A stretch of DNA of 64,000 nt, taken from positions 3,001,363-3,065,362 of the forward strand of contig NW_020194685.1 in assembly GCF_002865645.1 (NCBI RefSeq), read 5' to 3'. Below are positions 34,583 to 47,153 of the stretch, piece by piece. The notes under the pieces are model-generated. The model ran no database searches. It saw only the letters and a list, made by a program, of their open reading frames with translations, and was not told the DNA's origin. The position numbers and the translations under genes were made by a program. Origin of the DNA: Hyaloscypha bicolor E (lineage: Eukaryota > Ascomycota > Leotiomycetes > Helotiales > Hyaloscyphaceae). Position 1 is the first letter of the stretch, and every line of letters starts with the position of its first letter.

Positions 34583-35619
34583 ACTGAAAACTGGATGAAC
34601 TCTCATCCCCACCCTCTTCATCTAGTTCCAATACCAACGGCGGTTCCCCTCTACTCTTCCTCCAATGGTTCGTAGTCGCAAGCAGTTCTTTGCACCCCAC
34701 AATGTATTTCCTATACTTCCTCGCAAACGCCTCTTCCACCTCCCAACTCGACTGCAACCATGGTTCCCCCCAAGCAATCAACCCCGTCCTGGAATTCAGT
34801 CCCCACTCCCTCGTACTATAACAACTCTCCACCCCATACAATAAATCCAAACAATACTGCTCAATCGGATACGTCGCCCCATACCTAATCCTATTATCCC
34901 TAAACTCGGGGAACGGAAAGCAGTCAACCTCGGGATGATGCGGAGTTGTCATCTGTAATTCCGTCGGCTGGAGCATGGGAGGCAAAGCGTCGATCTTGAT
35001 CTCTGCTCTTTTCTGAGGGTCTGCGAAGGGGGATTCTTGGTCCAGACTCATGTCATCCGGATCCAGATTCAGGATGAAGACATTTTGCATTAGTGCGCGC
35101 ACGAGATTGAAGTGCAATAGTGTAAGTAGCTTTGGGTCTGATGGCAGTGGAGTTTGGAGGAAAGACCCGAAGTTGGGCGCCGATATGACATGCCTCCTTT
35201 TGTAAGGATTCATGCATCTCTGGAGGGCATTCCACTCTGGACGCTCGACTGGGAAGCGGCAGTAATCAAAGTACCACTGTTGTTCCAGCGCGGTCGCGCG
35301 TTGGATGATGGCTGTGTACTTTGAGGCAGCAGCTTCTTTTACTTGCAGCTTTCTTCTCCCTTGGATACGTCAGAACCTAGTGGAAGATGGGGGCAGGGGT
35401 ACACATACGAGCAGCTCTTTGATTCAAGCGGTTTTGAAGCTTCCTCCTCAGTGCGCTACTGGTTTTCCCAGTCCAGTCTTCATTGCTGTCTCTGATCTCC
35501 AATCTTTGGGACATGGGAAGGAATTCAACCACCGGGAGGGCCAGATTGCTGGGTCCGTTTTCCGGGGCAGAGGTTTGGTGGGTCATCACGGCCCCTCGAG
35601 ACATCATAACGTGCGCCAT
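34539..35619 (-). CDS. bZIP transcription factor with DUF3425 domain
   Basis: Two exons, 35619-35409 and 35359-34539, with a 49-nt intron (GTATGT...CCAAG, phase 1) inside the basic region; 343 aa from the ATG at 35619. Exon 1 ends LRRKLQNRLNQRAAR, continued by RRKLQVKEAAASKY in exon 2: the short basic region typical of fungal bZIP-DUF3425 proteins, with a weak leucine zipper. The DUF3425 domain is complete: LLTLLHFNLVRALMQN, LPPMLQPTELQMTTPHHPEV, DCFPFPEFRDN, LIAWGEPWLQSSWEVEEAF and TNHWRKSRGEPPL. Such factors are nuclear and often control nearby metabolic genes, so the adjacent acyl-CoA ligase and GST are possible targets (inference). MMSRG at 35607 is an alternative start. Confidence 0.93.
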
Positions 35620-36468
35620 GGCAATGAAGAAAGTGGTGAAGAGAATGCAACATGCTGACGGCCAAGTTTGGTGGGGCGATATATATTTGATCTCTCGAGG
35701 TAAGCTGACGAAGGAGAGTTGCAGCTGCAGCTCAGGGCTGAAGGACTTCTGACCACACTCATGCAACCTTCTGACAAGCTAGCCCGAAGCGGAGCAAGGT
35801 CAACTTCCCCTGTCTCTATCTCAACATCCACTTTATCGGTGACGAAACATTATCAGTTTCGTCGTCAAGTCTATCTCAAGTTATTAGCTGCTAACAAATT
35901 AGAGGAGTGAAATCGACTGTATAGTAAGCCAACCACCCGCCCAGAAATAACGGGTGAGCCCTTCAGGCTGTAGCGGATTTACAACAGCCGAGCTTCCAAC
36001 CCAGTGGAAATCATATACTTGTATGTGGTATTTTGGAGGAAGGACTAGAAGCAAAACTAGAGGTGTAATATAACGATACTCGTCGGATATCAATATGTTG
36101 AGAAGGATTAATTATTAAGCCTTTATGAAGTGAGTTAGTAAACAATTACATTAATCTTATTCCTAATATTATTCCTTAGCTCATTTTAATAATGCGTGGA
36201 ATAAAATACCACTGGTCTATGCTTATAGTTGTATCTCCTTTTGTTTGCGATTATGCTTGCCATTCTATTTGCTTTTCTACTTCCTATGATCCATGCTCGG
36301 ATGCTGTGATCGTTGTGTGAATCTGACGACGTGCTCTCTTGCAACTCTACTATTAACAAGTAGGAGCCATCCACAACCAGAGGCAAAGCCTCCTTCTATA
36401 CCTCTCATTTTTGTGCCCGTCGTCCAACTACAGCTCCATCTATCCAAACGCCGTGCGACCAACTCCTA
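35620..36468. other. Intergenic, nothing recognised
   Basis: bZIP promoter plus AT-rich spacer (36060-36200). No supported gene. Confidence 0.4.
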
Positions 36469-37323
36469 TCAATTCGCATCTTCTTTCACGTGGAATGTGA
36501 CCAAAGTAGCAGGTTGTCCCGAGCCGAGGCCTTGCAGTATCTTCAGAGAAGCCCATGATTTTGCAAAGACTGAAGCAGGGACCAGGTTCGGGTCGATGTT
36601 CAGAATGAAGTTCGGGTGCTCCCAAGTCAAAAGAGCAGCTGCCAATTCAGTGAGATAATTATCTCCATCCGCATGCTCGTCGGCAATGTTGCAAAATGAG
36701 CAAAACTCCTGCCTCACTACACTCCCGCCACTCAGTAGACGGGAATACATGATATCCATAGCTTGGTTCTGCAACTTAGGGATCAATACTCGATCAGCAA
36801 GGATCCATAGATGAGCCAGAGTCGGCAGGTCAGGCTGCTCTCCGCTGGCACCAAGGATAACCTGATTGTAAAGCCAGTTCACGAACAATCCAAAGGCGTT
36901 GAGATCCATGTCTATGGTCATCTCTTGAGTAATTCCTTCCTTGAAATTGCTATTGAAAGCAGCGGAAAAGAAAGGGGAGTGATGGCAGATCAAGTGTTTG
37001 TGGATGACAAACTTTGGAGTTTCTGGTTCGGAGGTGGTTTGCGTGGTAAGGGAGCCGCTGGCGCTGGCTGGACTAGGGAGGGGCTCTCGTGCTACTTTCT
37101 CTTGGGAGTCAGACGATTTCTGTGCTGTGATGTAGATTGCTACGGTTGTTTGAGGCTCGCAAAAGCTCACGACTGGGGCCTTGTCGCCGGAAGGTAGCGC
37201 TGTCGCCATCGTGTTGATGACTGAATGAATCGAGTCGAGTATGTTGTCAATGTAAAAGGTTAAGCTGGCAGAATATTGTTTTGTGGGTTGTGGTTGAATG
37301 GACAAGGTTTTCTTTCGATCCAT
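36469..37323 (-). CDS. BTB/POZ domain protein
   Basis: Single exon, 284 aa from ATG 37323; a second ATG (MATALPSGDK) 39 codons later is an equally good start. The BTB core is FVIHKHLICHHSPFFSAAF followed by NFKEGITQEM, DMDLNAFGLFVNWLYNQ, and then LAHLWILADRVLIPKLQN with QAMDIMY. This is the short fungal BTB type with no Kelch or BACK domain visible. BTB domains dimerise and often recruit cullin-3; no partner can be inferred here. The N-terminal third is Ser/Thr/Pro-rich and probably disordered. Confidence 0.9.
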   Translation of the reverse strand: MDRKKTLSIQPQPTKQYSASLTFYIDNILDSIHSVINTMATALPSGDKAPVVSFCEPQTTVAIYITAQKSSDSQEKVAREPLPSPASASGSLTTQTTSEPETPKFVIHKHLICHHSPFFSAAFNSNFKEGITQEMTIDMDLNAFGLFVNWLYNQVILGASGEQPDLPTLAHLWILADRVLIPKLQNQAMDIMYSRLLSGGSVVRQEFCSFCNIADEHADGDNYLTELAAALLTWEHPNFILNIDPNLVPASVFAKSWASLKILQGLGSGQPATLVTFHVKEDAN

Positions 37324-37666
37324 TTCCTGGAGATATACCTGCGAGCGAGAGACGGTCCAAACCTGCGCTGTTCTAGATATCGCAGCTTTAAATTTTTCAT
37401 GGTCTATTGGTTACGAAAACTAAAGTTAGCAAATGGTCCCATAAGAGGAAAGAACAACCGAACAGTACTTCAAGAAGAGGGTTATTGTTTATAGGGGAAA
37501 TTCGAAGGTTCACTTGGATATAGTGTTCCTTAGACTATTCAATTGACAATACAACCTCTCTTCATGTAGTCCAAGGGTTCAAGCTCTTCGTTCATTTTCA
37601 AGCTTAATTTTTGCCAGAGTTATACTAGATTTAAGATAGTGGACTCAATCAATACCGCGATATTTA
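37324..37666. other. Intergenic
   Basis: BTB promoter; nothing else supported. Confidence 0.4.
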
Positions 37667-38128
37667 CTATTTTCTGGTGTCAGACTTAGCCGGCATCTGC
37701 CTCTCAACTGCACAGCGCTCTACCGCCTCAACGCTCACGCCTACACAACCTCGTAATCCATCTCTTCCGCCGAATCTGCCGTCACCTCCATCCAAGAATC
37801 CTACCCTCACCCTTCCCGATCCCTCTCTTTTTCTTCCTCTTCCTCCAAAGGTGGAGGAACCGTCTTCTACATCGTGATGGATTTCCCCGACCTTTCGAAC
37901 ATAGAACCCGCCGCTGATGGCTTCCTCTTCTAGACACCGCGCCACGCCGCTTCCAGACAGCGTGTACTGGTCTGACTTGAACCTTGAGAAGGAGAGGGGG
38001 ACGGGAGAGAGGGTTTGGGGTGTTTGTGAGGAGTTGGTGAAGGAGTTTAGATAGACTTGCTTGTGTACCTGGGTGTACAGAGCTCCAAACTTCGAATAAT
38101 GGTAGGATGGGAAATACACCATCTCCAT
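37667..38128 (-). CDS. Uncertain hypothetical protein
   Basis: An ATG-led minus-strand frame of 153 aa (MEMVYFPSYHYSKFGALY...). It has no recognised domain; the C-terminal half is Gly/Arg-rich and low in complexity. It may be a real small gene, an exon or chance. Confidence 0.25.
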   Translation of the reverse strand: MEMVYFPSYHYSKFGALYTQVHKQVYLNSFTNSSQTPQTLSPVPLSFSRFKSDQYTLSGSGVARCLEEEAISGGFYVRKVGEIHHDVEDGSSTFGGRGRKREGSGRVRVGFLDGGDGRFGGRDGLRGCVGVSVEAVERCAVERQMPAKSDTRK

Positions 38129-38355
38129 TCGGACCTTTGAAAAAGCGAAGAAGAAGAACAAACCCAGATATGTATATATCCCCAACGCTCACCAACCCCA
38201 ATCTATAAACCCAGAAAACCCAGCCCCTCAAACCCACTTATCCCCCCAATATCGCCCATACAGGCATCACCAACTAAGCAACCGAACAACCCATCCCCCA
38301 GCTAGCCTCTGATCCTTTCGTCCTCCCACCTTGCGAACGAACCACCATCTCATTT

Positions 38356-40512
38356 TCATTCCCCACCCCGCCAGCACCAACCCCACCCACCGGCTACAAA
38401 TTCTGATAAAACCGTTACGCTGACCCTCCCCGCCATCTCTCTCCCCTCGATCCCGCCCGCACTGGCACTTCCCCGCCCCCCACAAACCTGACTTCCATCC
38501 CCGGGACAAGGAGAATTGCAGATTTCGTGTCCTTGCATATGGGTCTGGGACCCGGAGGAAGGAGGAAGCGTGTTGCTGCAGAGACAGGTTGTACCATGCA
38601 ACCCTGCGAACGCGTAGTGGCGGCAGAATTGCAGGCAGGAGGTGAGGCTCGTGTCGGGGTTTGTGACGTTGGTGCAGGGGGCGGGGAAAGAGGTGGAGGG
38701 TTTGCAGCCTAGGTGTTTGAAGCTTAGAAGGGTGTCTGGGGTGGTGGGCGAGAGGATGGGCGAGGTGAGGACTGGGTGGTGGTTTGGGTTTGTGTTTGGG
38801 CTTGGGCTTGAGGGGGAGAATGGTGGTGCTATGGGTGTGGGAGAGCTTGAGGTTTGGTGTTTGGATGTCGATGCTGGCTTTGATGAGGAGAGGTGTGAAG
38901 TAGTCGCTGACTTCTTAGTTGAGGTTGAGGATGAGAGTTTCGTGCTCGTGCTGCTTGTACGTTTGCTTGAGGACGAAGAGGCTGGTTTCGAAGTTGAACT
39001 CGTTTTCTTGAGTGATGAAGTCGTGCTTGTGGTCTTTGGAGTGGATGATGCCTTTTTGGTAGATGAGCTCGATAGCTTAGATGACGGAGTCGAAGTCGTC
39101 GAAGGAGTAGAACGTGAAGCACTTTTAGACGAAGAAGTTGTACTCTTACTCGTCGTCGGCGCAAATCCCAAAGTATACACCTCAACGTAATTAATTCCCC
39201 AGTACGACTCTTCAAAAGCTGTCGGATTTTTTGCAACGAAATCCACACATCCATTCCCATCAAGCGGGGCACAAGAAGCATCATAAGGCCACACAGCACC
39301 GGCCCAGTGCCCACAAAATGTGTTATCAAATACCAACTGTAGGTTGCTGAAATGAGTTTGCACGTCACAGCCCACAAAATTAGCTTGTGGCACTCCCCAT
39401 GTCGCTGGATCTTGCAGGTTTGATGGGATACTGTTGCGAGGGAAGAACCAGATTAAAACAGAGGTGGGAGTTATTTGAGTGGCGTAGACGCCACCACCTG
39501 CCTTGTTGAAACCTGAGCCTAGAAGATTTGTCCGGTCAGTGTTTATTTATTCTCCTGAAGGGTAATATTTGGAGTGGAGCGTGCGAGGTAGGAACAATTC
39601 CGAGAAATCACAAGACATACCATACGAACGCGAGTCGCCAGACGTCACCCCACATCCTGAGTTATAGTTTACGCTCGTATCGCAGTTTGTTGTTGTGCGG
39701 CTGCCCGACTCCCAAGAACCCGAGTTTACCACGCAACCTGGTGATCTAGCAGTTCGTCATTAGTCTCCTTTCTTTTCCCACGTCCAAGGACACTTACGTA
39801 TGCAGCGACATGAGGTTTTTCGTGTTGCTATTAACCCCTGTTCTCTCCATCAGCTCCCACTCTCCAATTCCTCCAAAGCAGCCTCTTTGCAACAACATAA
39901 AAAATCTTACCTTCAATAATATCAATCTCCCCACCCCAAGGCCAGTTGGGGCCAAGCAACCACATTGCAGGCCAGGCCCCACACTGCCCCCCGGGAGCAT
40001 GCGCCAAATCAACCACAACCAGGCTCCCCGTCCCCCAACTCTTCTTGCTACTAATCCTTACGCTATCCCTTCCAACTCCAGCATAAGGGTTAAGGACATT
40101 CATGTAATCGACGCCGATGTAGACGCTTCCGTCTGGGGGATGTCGAGTCAGGCCCCATTGGGAGGCGAAGGGCGCAGTGACATATCTGGGACGTATTAGG
40201 TAGGGGAGAGGGAAGAGTGAGGGAGAAGGGGAAAGGGGGAGAGGTACGTTACGAATCCGTTGGTTGGGTCGTGGCCCTATGGTTTGGTCAATGCAAGCCA
40301 TCAATTTGGCATATTCGATGGGCTTAGTGATTTCTGAAGCAAGCAAGTGTGGTGTGAATTGCGGGAGATGGGGGGTGGCTCACAGTGAAGAAATTAAAGT
40401 TATCGAAAAACGTCGCCCCCGAAAATCGGGCGTCAAGTTGATATGTCGCACTCGCGGCCGTCGAGGCGGATAAAGACAACAGAAAAAAGAGGGAACAGAA
40501 GGAGGAAGTCAT
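38356..40512 (-). CDS. GH16 endo-beta-glucanase with Ser/Thr linker and WSC domain
   Basis: Six exons: 40512-40384, 40276-40248, 40185-39911, 39837-39798, 39745-39621 and 39518-38356, with introns of 107, 62, 73, 52 and 102 nt; 586 aa. Signal peptide MTSSFCSLFFLLSLSASTAA. The GH16 catalytic motif is W-P-W-G-G-E139-I-D141-I-I-E144-G, preceded by GRDSVRISSKKSW and CGAWPAMWLLGP and followed by VNSNTKNLMSLHT and WGVPQANFVGCDV. Residues ~320-450 form a Ser/Thr/Lys linker likely to be O-mannosylated. The last ~90 residues are WSC-like (LGCKPSTSF ... SCLQFCRHYAFAGLHGTTC ... CPGDGSQVCGG). It probably acts on beta-1,3(1,4)-glucan in or near the wall. The tail after CGG is atypical, so a final exon border could be missing. 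Confidence 0.92.
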
Positions 40513-40698
40513 TATCGCACTCGCAAATTAGCATAGAGAAGCAAGGGGAGAAAATCACTGAAATGAGAAGGGAAGGGAAGTCATCGCCAGAAGAGAAGAG
40601 ACTGGGGGAATGCGTTGTATAGGTGGAGGAATGTATAACGACAATCTTTCTGAAACCTTGACCATCGGTTCAGATGTGCCGGATGTCTTGCATTAGAA

Positions 40699-41920
40699 TT
40701 ATGATGGTGGAGGTGCGGGAGTTGTGCGCAAGTCGCGCCAGCCCTCCCACCCCGAGTTTCCTCTCCATCCCCAGACGACAGCATAATGTCGTGCGAGCAT
40801 TTGCCACTCTTCGACTTCGTCTAGACCTTCGAGACTATCCACTCTCTCCTTTTCCGGGGCGGGGATCCACTGCTCCCATATCTTCTCGACAGTCTCCGCT
40901 TCTTGACCCCCGCTTTCATAAGTAAAGCCATGTTCCCCAAGTCGACTTTTCTGATCCAATAGCGTTTTGTAGGATCGTAACGACGGCATTGTGATCCCCC
41001 TCGCTGCAAGATTAGCGACCATCACTTGTCCAAACGAATCATCGACCCCAATTGGCTCGTATAATACGATTCCCAAGGAAGGGACCCTGTCTACGAACCA
41101 CTTTACTACATCTCGGGAATTATCCACTTCTAGGTAACAAAGACAGCATTCGGAGATAATCAACGTTGGTATGTCGGTCTTTAGACTGTGGAACTCGTGC
41201 GGTGGTTGGGTATAGGGCAGCTGTCGGAGGTCGAGTGGATGGCAGCAGTATGTTGTCTCCGATCTTCCGTTCTTGGACTGGGTGAAGCCCCAGTCTGATA
41301 CTTGATTTGGTGGTGGATGTCGCGGATCCGGGAAAAGAGCCTCGTCTTCGTTAAGCTTTGATAGCAATAGATTGCCCAATACCGTCCGCCGTTTCGTTTC
41401 CGAGACGGTAGGGAAATCAAATTCGTGGTATATCAGGTTATGGTGTTTACTTTGTGATCGCAGACGAAAATATCGAGTGTCTGTACCTGCGCCAAGAGAG
41501 ATGATTTGTTTCGTTTGCGGCTGGTCGGGGTCGGAATGTGAGAGGAAGGCATTTATAAGGATATCGAGGGCTGTGGTTCGTGTATAGGTGCCTGGGAAAC
41601 GGATATCAGCAGAATGGTTCCACTTGCAATTGAAGCAACGCACCTCGATTTATGATGGGCAACCTGCGAGTCCCGACACCAGCGACAAAGAGGGAGGCAT
41701 AGGGATCATGCAGATAGCCCAGAGTCACTGCGCTGAGCCGCGATACTGCTGCATCTGTGTCTGTAGATTGGATGTCGAGATCTTTGCGATTCCGAGCACT
41801 CCCACCAGCATTTCCATGATCCGGGTCTCCTGCAGAGCGCCCTCGGCCTCTGCCTCGACCACCTCGAGATCGTGGACCGCCTGGTAGAGATAGAAGATTC
41901 GGGATTTTTGGTGCAGACAT
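40699..41920 (-). CDS. PPM1: Leucine carboxyl methyltransferase (PP2A methyltransferase)
   Basis: Two exons, 41920-41644 and 41591-40699, with a 52-nt intron (GTGCGT...TTCCCAG, phase 1); 389 aa. Ppm1/LCMT1 methylates the C-terminal leucine of the PP2A catalytic subunit and so controls assembly of PP2A holoenzymes. Diagnostic features: the early [20 protein letters not shown], then [19 protein letters not shown] across the splice, the SAM-binding [27 protein letters not shown], and [12 protein letters not shown]. The first ~50 residues are Arg/Gly-rich and probably disordered. The family match is strong. Confidence 0.94.
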
Positions 41921-43726
41921 TGGGGTGTGATGTGGGGTGGAGGGGAAAGGCTGCGAAACTGAGGAGCCTAAATCGCAAGGCTGCAGCGTACACGTGATGC
42001 ACCCAAATCGTACCTGTTGCGAATTTTGCTCTTATCCTCTTACCTGTTTGGTTCGCATGTTCATGTTGCCTCAGAACGGCCGTACAACCAATGCACTCGA
42101 GATAAACAAGTTGTACAATCTTTCAGCCTCATCGTGATACGAATGCACGACGAACCAACCTTATCTGATCTCACCGCTGAAGCGGACGGCGCAGGATGCA
42201 AAACATGCCCTGCAGACGGGCTGAGCGACTTTGACAGCTCGAGTGAGCCACGCAGACGAAGAGATGAAGATTTATTACAGTATTTCTTTTTGCCGGAAAT
42301 CTTGATTGCAAGTGCATCGAATTGCTTTCCTCCTTTCACAGTCCATGCCCCTATTCGATAGAGCCGAGATTGAGCATTTCGGCGCAGATGCCCTGAAGAT
42401 GCCCCCCCCCCCCCCATTTTACGCCACTGCTGCAGATCCAGAACTTTGCCATCTCGTCTCTTCCTCCGTAAAGTCAAGAGGCGGAAGAACGCCCGAAGAA
42501 GCACTCCAGGAATGCTGGGCGCTGGGCCAGCTGGCCGTTTTCTTGTTCCTTTCTTCTTCTTAACAATAACGCTGTGGGCGACAGAATGCGGCATTTGGAA
42601 TAGGAAAACAATTCCACGACACTCAGCATTGCCAGCAAACATCAAATGAAGCCATCAGGGTAAAAGGCAAAGCGGAAGTCAAGAGCGAATCACCAGTTCC
42701 TCAACATCGGGTGCGGCGCATGTCACTTATTGACCAATTTCTGATAAACGCGTCTGTTCGCGTGGCTGTCCACGATGTTGGCACCATAGCGCCAAGCCCT
42801 TTGACAATGTTGAGTCAGCCAGCGCAGACGTCGACTGCACGTCTTTGCTGGCAGGCACAGTCGCAGTCGCGGTCACATGAGAAGTGATCACTGGATCTCG
42901 GCTGCAGCGCAACAGCGAGTGAAGCGTGGGAGCGTGGGAGGGCGGGAGTCTCGTCTCAATGTGCAGAGACAGGGGGGGAGATGAGCTGAGGGCCCTGTCT
43001 TTATGCGAACTCCTGATTCGCTCAAGGCTCGCCCCGACGGGTTGCGGTCCTTGCAGCCCCCCCCTTTCCGTACAAGCGTCAGGAACAGAGGCGCGGGCTT
43101 AGACGCCGCATGCACCCTTTCGGCCCAAGGCGCCCCTTATTGGCCCTCGGCTAAACAAGAAAACGCCGGACCGTGATTGACGACATGGGGCGAGATTGCC
43201 AGCAATTTCCCCAGCAGCCAGCACTGTTAGCACTGTTCGTGCGCGCCGCAGCTGGTTGGCTGTGCAAAATGCGCAATCATGTTTTGGACGCTGGTTCATG
43301 GAAAGGATCGGGGGCCTGGCCTGCGCACAGTGCTTGTAAACTTTGGGAAGACCTGGGCTGCTGGGCCGCAAAGCTTCTCCTCGGCCACCTGCCCCATCCT
43401 CCCATTCTCGTCCCATCCCCCCCCCCCCCATCATACTCGTTGGTCGCTGCATCTCTTCTTTCTTACACCTTTCACAACACACTCACTTGGCTGCTTACTG
43501 CCCTCACGCTCTTTACCCGCTACTCATCGCTCACCCGCAAGTCGTTCTTTTCGATGCTGGAGGAATAGCTGATCTACAAACGTTTTCTGTCGTTCGCAGC
43601 ATTAATCCTCGAATCTTGACACTTTGCGCGGGCGGAAAACATAACAAACGTGGGAGGAACACACGCGACTCAGCATCTGCGAACACGGCACGATCAGGCC
43701 GCTAACAGATCATAACGATACCCACG
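41921..43726. other. Long intergenic region with poly-C tracts
   Basis: About 1.8 kb between the divergent PPM1 and SUN genes. It contains C-runs at 42402-42415 (14), 43057-43064 (8) and 43417-43429 (13), and a pyrimidine-rich stretch at 43440-43560 typical of a fungal core promoter or 5' UTR. Several frames of 60-190 codons exist on both strands but show no domain. Confidence 0.45.
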
Positions 43727-45238
43727 ATGAAGCTTTTGGATATTCAGGCCGCAATTGGCACGGCCATACTCCTTCTGTGCCTGCCTTGCGATGCAAAGCA
43801 CACCCATCAACTCACGCACTTGGACGGGAAAAGACACGACCACAGACACCTACACAAGACGATACAGGCCTCACCCCGAGCTGAAGGGATTGAGAATGAG
43901 TTGGGCGCTCGTTCTGGGCAATGCGCTTTCCCGGGTGGTGATGGAATGGTTGCCGTCACACCTGGATCACAGAATGCTGGCTGGGCCATGAGTCCAGATC
44001 AGCCCTGTACTCCGGGGATGTATTGCCCGTATGCATGCGAACCGGGGATGGTAATGATGCAATGGGATCCGGCAGCAACATCCTATACCTACCCACTAAA
44101 TATGGTATGTTGTTTGACGTTCTCAGGAACGAGTATGGCTGACAATTCCAGCACGGCGGGCTCTACTGCGACAACAGTGGCGTGGTGCACAAACCCTTCC
44201 CCGGGAAACCTTATTGTGCTGAAGGAACCGGCACTGTCGGCGCGCAGAATACATGTGGCAAGCCTGTTTCGTTCTGCCAGACGGTTCTGCCTGGTAATGA
44301 GGCCATGTTGATCGCAACCCAGGTGGGAGGCGATTCCTGGTCACAGTTAGCAGTCCCTGGACCAGATTACTGGATCGGGTCTTCCGCTCAGTAAGTGCTT
44401 TTCTTCGATACCGAGATGTGCTCTAACGTGTAACAGTTTCTACGTGAATACTCCTGGACTTACCACTGATGAGTGCTGTCTCTGGGGGGATGGGACCAAA
44501 CCTCTTGGCAACTGGGCTCCTTATGCTATCGGAGGTCAGACAACTTCCAGCGGCCAAACCTTCTACAAGATCGGATGGAACCCAAAATACATGGACGACT
44601 TCTCCCACATTACGCCAAACTTTGGCCTGAAGATCGAGTGCGCAGGGTCTGGCTGTAATGGCACACCGTGCTCCATCGATCCCTCAGCCAACGGTATCGG
44701 CGGTGTCACGAGCGCTGATCAATCAAATGGAGCAGGCGGAGCCGCCTTTTGCGTCGTCACTATTCCCTCTGGAGGAACAGCTAATATTGTCGTTTTCGAG
44801 AGCGGTAACTCCGATGCTGGATCAGGAACCCATGATTCTTCTAGCGCCGCTGCTCCAGCTCCCGCCCCGTCAACATATACTCCCGCCCCAGCCCCAAGTA
44901 CAACTGAAACACCAACTACGACGTCAACCGCTGCACCCACTACCACCACCACCACCACCAGCAAAGCTGGCCACACCATCTCTCTCCTCCCATCCAGCAG
45001 TGTGAACACCACCTCGCCCACCGCAACCCCCAACTTGGGCGCCATCCTCTTCCAAAACGATACTTCCACCTCAAGCGGCGTCGTCGCGCCCAGCGGAACC
45101 TCCTATTCAACAGCGGCCCTCACATCGCCAAGCCCAATCCCAAGCACGACGAAGAAATCCGGCGCCTCAGAATCGTTTGCCTCTGGCAGCATCCTGGGCT
45201 TCGTCATCTTATTCGCTGCTGCCGGGTACCTGCTCTGA
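43727..45238 (+). CDS. SUN-family cell wall protein (GH132-type)
   Basis: Three exons: 43727-44104, 44152-44390 and 44437-45238, with introns of 47 nt (GTATGT...TTCCAG) and 46 nt (GTAAGT...AACAG); 472 aa. A signal peptide (MKLLDIQAAIGTAILLLCL) is followed by a His-rich segment. The SUN domain carries QCAFPGGDGMVAVTPGSQ, GWAMSPDQPCTPGMYCPYAC, HGGLYCDNSG, FCQTVLPGNEAMLIAT and the Cys-rich DECCLWGDGTKPLGNWAPYA. The yeast relatives Sun4/Sim1/Uth1 act in septation and wall remodelling. A Ser/Thr/Pro-rich linker follows and the last ~20 residues are hydrophobic (ASGSILGFVILFAAAGYLL), consistent with a GPI-anchor signal. Confidence 0.93.
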
Positions 45239-47153
45239 GCTCACACTACCCATTTCCACTTGACTTCTCTGTGCATACCTTCCGGCTCGGCACCGTCTCT
45301 TCTCCTTCGCCCAAACGCATCATTTACGCAATTCTAATACGTCTGGACTTACGTAATTCCTTCCTCCCGACATACTTCTCCCTCCTATACGATACCTCGA
45401 GCCTACATATATATCATGGATATAGGAGGGCCGCACCGCTTCGCTCCCGCACATACAATATCGTTATCAATACCCCATCAATCACCAACCTGGCCCCAGA
45501 ATTGGCGGGTCCCTTTATATTTCCGCATATACCTTTTTGCATGTGCGCAAGCTGACAGACTTGTTAACGATTCGTTGTTTGGCTTATACCCCTTTTTTGC
45601 CCTTGCCCGCCTTAGAGCTTTAAATTCGCGTTTCTCATTTTATTTTTTTATTTTGCATTGTTGGATATGATATTTTTGATATATATTGTTTATTTTTAGT
45701 TGGTGCGTTTACCCCTGGGAGTTTTCATGTCGGGGCTACATTGGTGGAGAGATTTAGGGTGGATGGAAGGAAGGGGGTGGATTGGAGGATGGATGGATGG
45801 ATGGAAGGGAGGATAAAAGAAGGAAAGAAAGGCTCGCTTGGGCCGACTTCGTTATGACGATATGAGATGAGCTGCATTTTGTGTGTGTCTATACTTCTTG
45901 GTTGGACACGAGGGGAGGGGGTTTGGAGAGATTTGGTTGGGTGTTGATATTGAGGTAGTTGAGCTGATGTCGTTGAACATACAAGTTGATTTGACATGGT
46001 TTGCATCTTGTATTGCGTGTGAGAGTCAAGGCGAGTGCCATACAACTCCAGTAATAATTGTGCATTTCTGATATCGATGGTATTTTTTTCTTTTCGCAAT
46101 CCTGGTTTGGCAAGAATCGTGGCTCAGATGTTCTTCGCTCTCGCAGGCTCGTTTCTCCCTTCGCTCACCCAGAAATCCAAGCGGCGCACAAGAGTCGAAT
46201 ATACATCGTAATAAAAGACCCGGTGGGCCTCAGAAATGGATACCTTTGTTCATCATAACCACAATGAAGTACAATGCAAGAAGAACAAGTATAAGGTATC
46301 TCTCGAGCCTCACTAGTAAAGGCGGTGTTGCTATCTTTAGCCCGGGACATTGCGGCTGAAAGCGCGACCAGCAAAAGAAATATGCCCCTCCGCCAGGCGC
46401 CAACCCCTCTCGCTGAAACCCTCCTCCTTCTTAGCCACACCCCGTGCCTAAAGATCACCAATCCCCACACTGCGCACTACCTCTGAGAATGGGCATGGCG
46501 CTGTTGTAGACGTCCAGTTCAGCTGCGGACGCTTGTACAGTACAAAATTGCAGTCTGGGAGCCCCCTCGCAGCTCCGCCAATATTGGTCGCTGGCATGCA
46601 TGGTCATCTGGGCATAGCTTCCCCAGAGAATCTGGTCCGGGATTGTGGTATGCTCTGCCCTGGTCCGCAGCTGGAGCGCTGTGCTAGAAGCACTTGGTTG
46701 TCGACATTGGGGTGTGAAGATAGGATACCGGCAGTGCTGAAGGCAATGAGGTGAAGCGGCCCCGCCGATATCAGAGTGAGAGACTTGCTAAAGTTCCGTG
46801 AGGTGCGGGACCGTCAGGCCCACGCTATTCGCGCCAACGGCCAGAGAGTATCTATGTCAGATTTGTTGTTCCTTAGTACTGCTTGCTGCTGCTGATGCCA
46901 CCCGTCTATGACCTGTCTCGTGGTGCATGTTTGGTGGGTAATAAAGCACATGATGCTCCAAGATTGCCACTGATGAGCTGGATGTGAAGTTACCTGTTAT
47001 CGGTGATCAAGATCGAGCGTAGAAGGGTAATTGCTGGACAAAAAACCTGACACACGCAGACCTGAATGAATATCGCAAGGGCGGCAATGAGTATAACTCC
47101 ATCCCAGTTACTAAGAGTAAGAGTGGATCCATACACACTTCTTTTAGCGTAAT
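45239..47153. other. Gene-poor region with GGAT-rich microsatellite
   Basis: 3' flank of the SUN gene, then about 1.9 kb without a supported gene. Around 45760-45815 there are short GGAT/GGAA repeats. Confidence 0.4.

Noticed and set aside
38642..39190. 182-codon plus-strand frame rich in Asp/Glu/Val/Leu
   Set aside because: It is the antisense of the Ser/Thr/Lys linker of the GH16-WSC gene; no start context or domain.
42061..42645. 194-codon minus-strand frame between PPM1 and the SUN gene
   Set aside because: Basic low-complexity translation crossing a poly-C tract, without domain or splice support.
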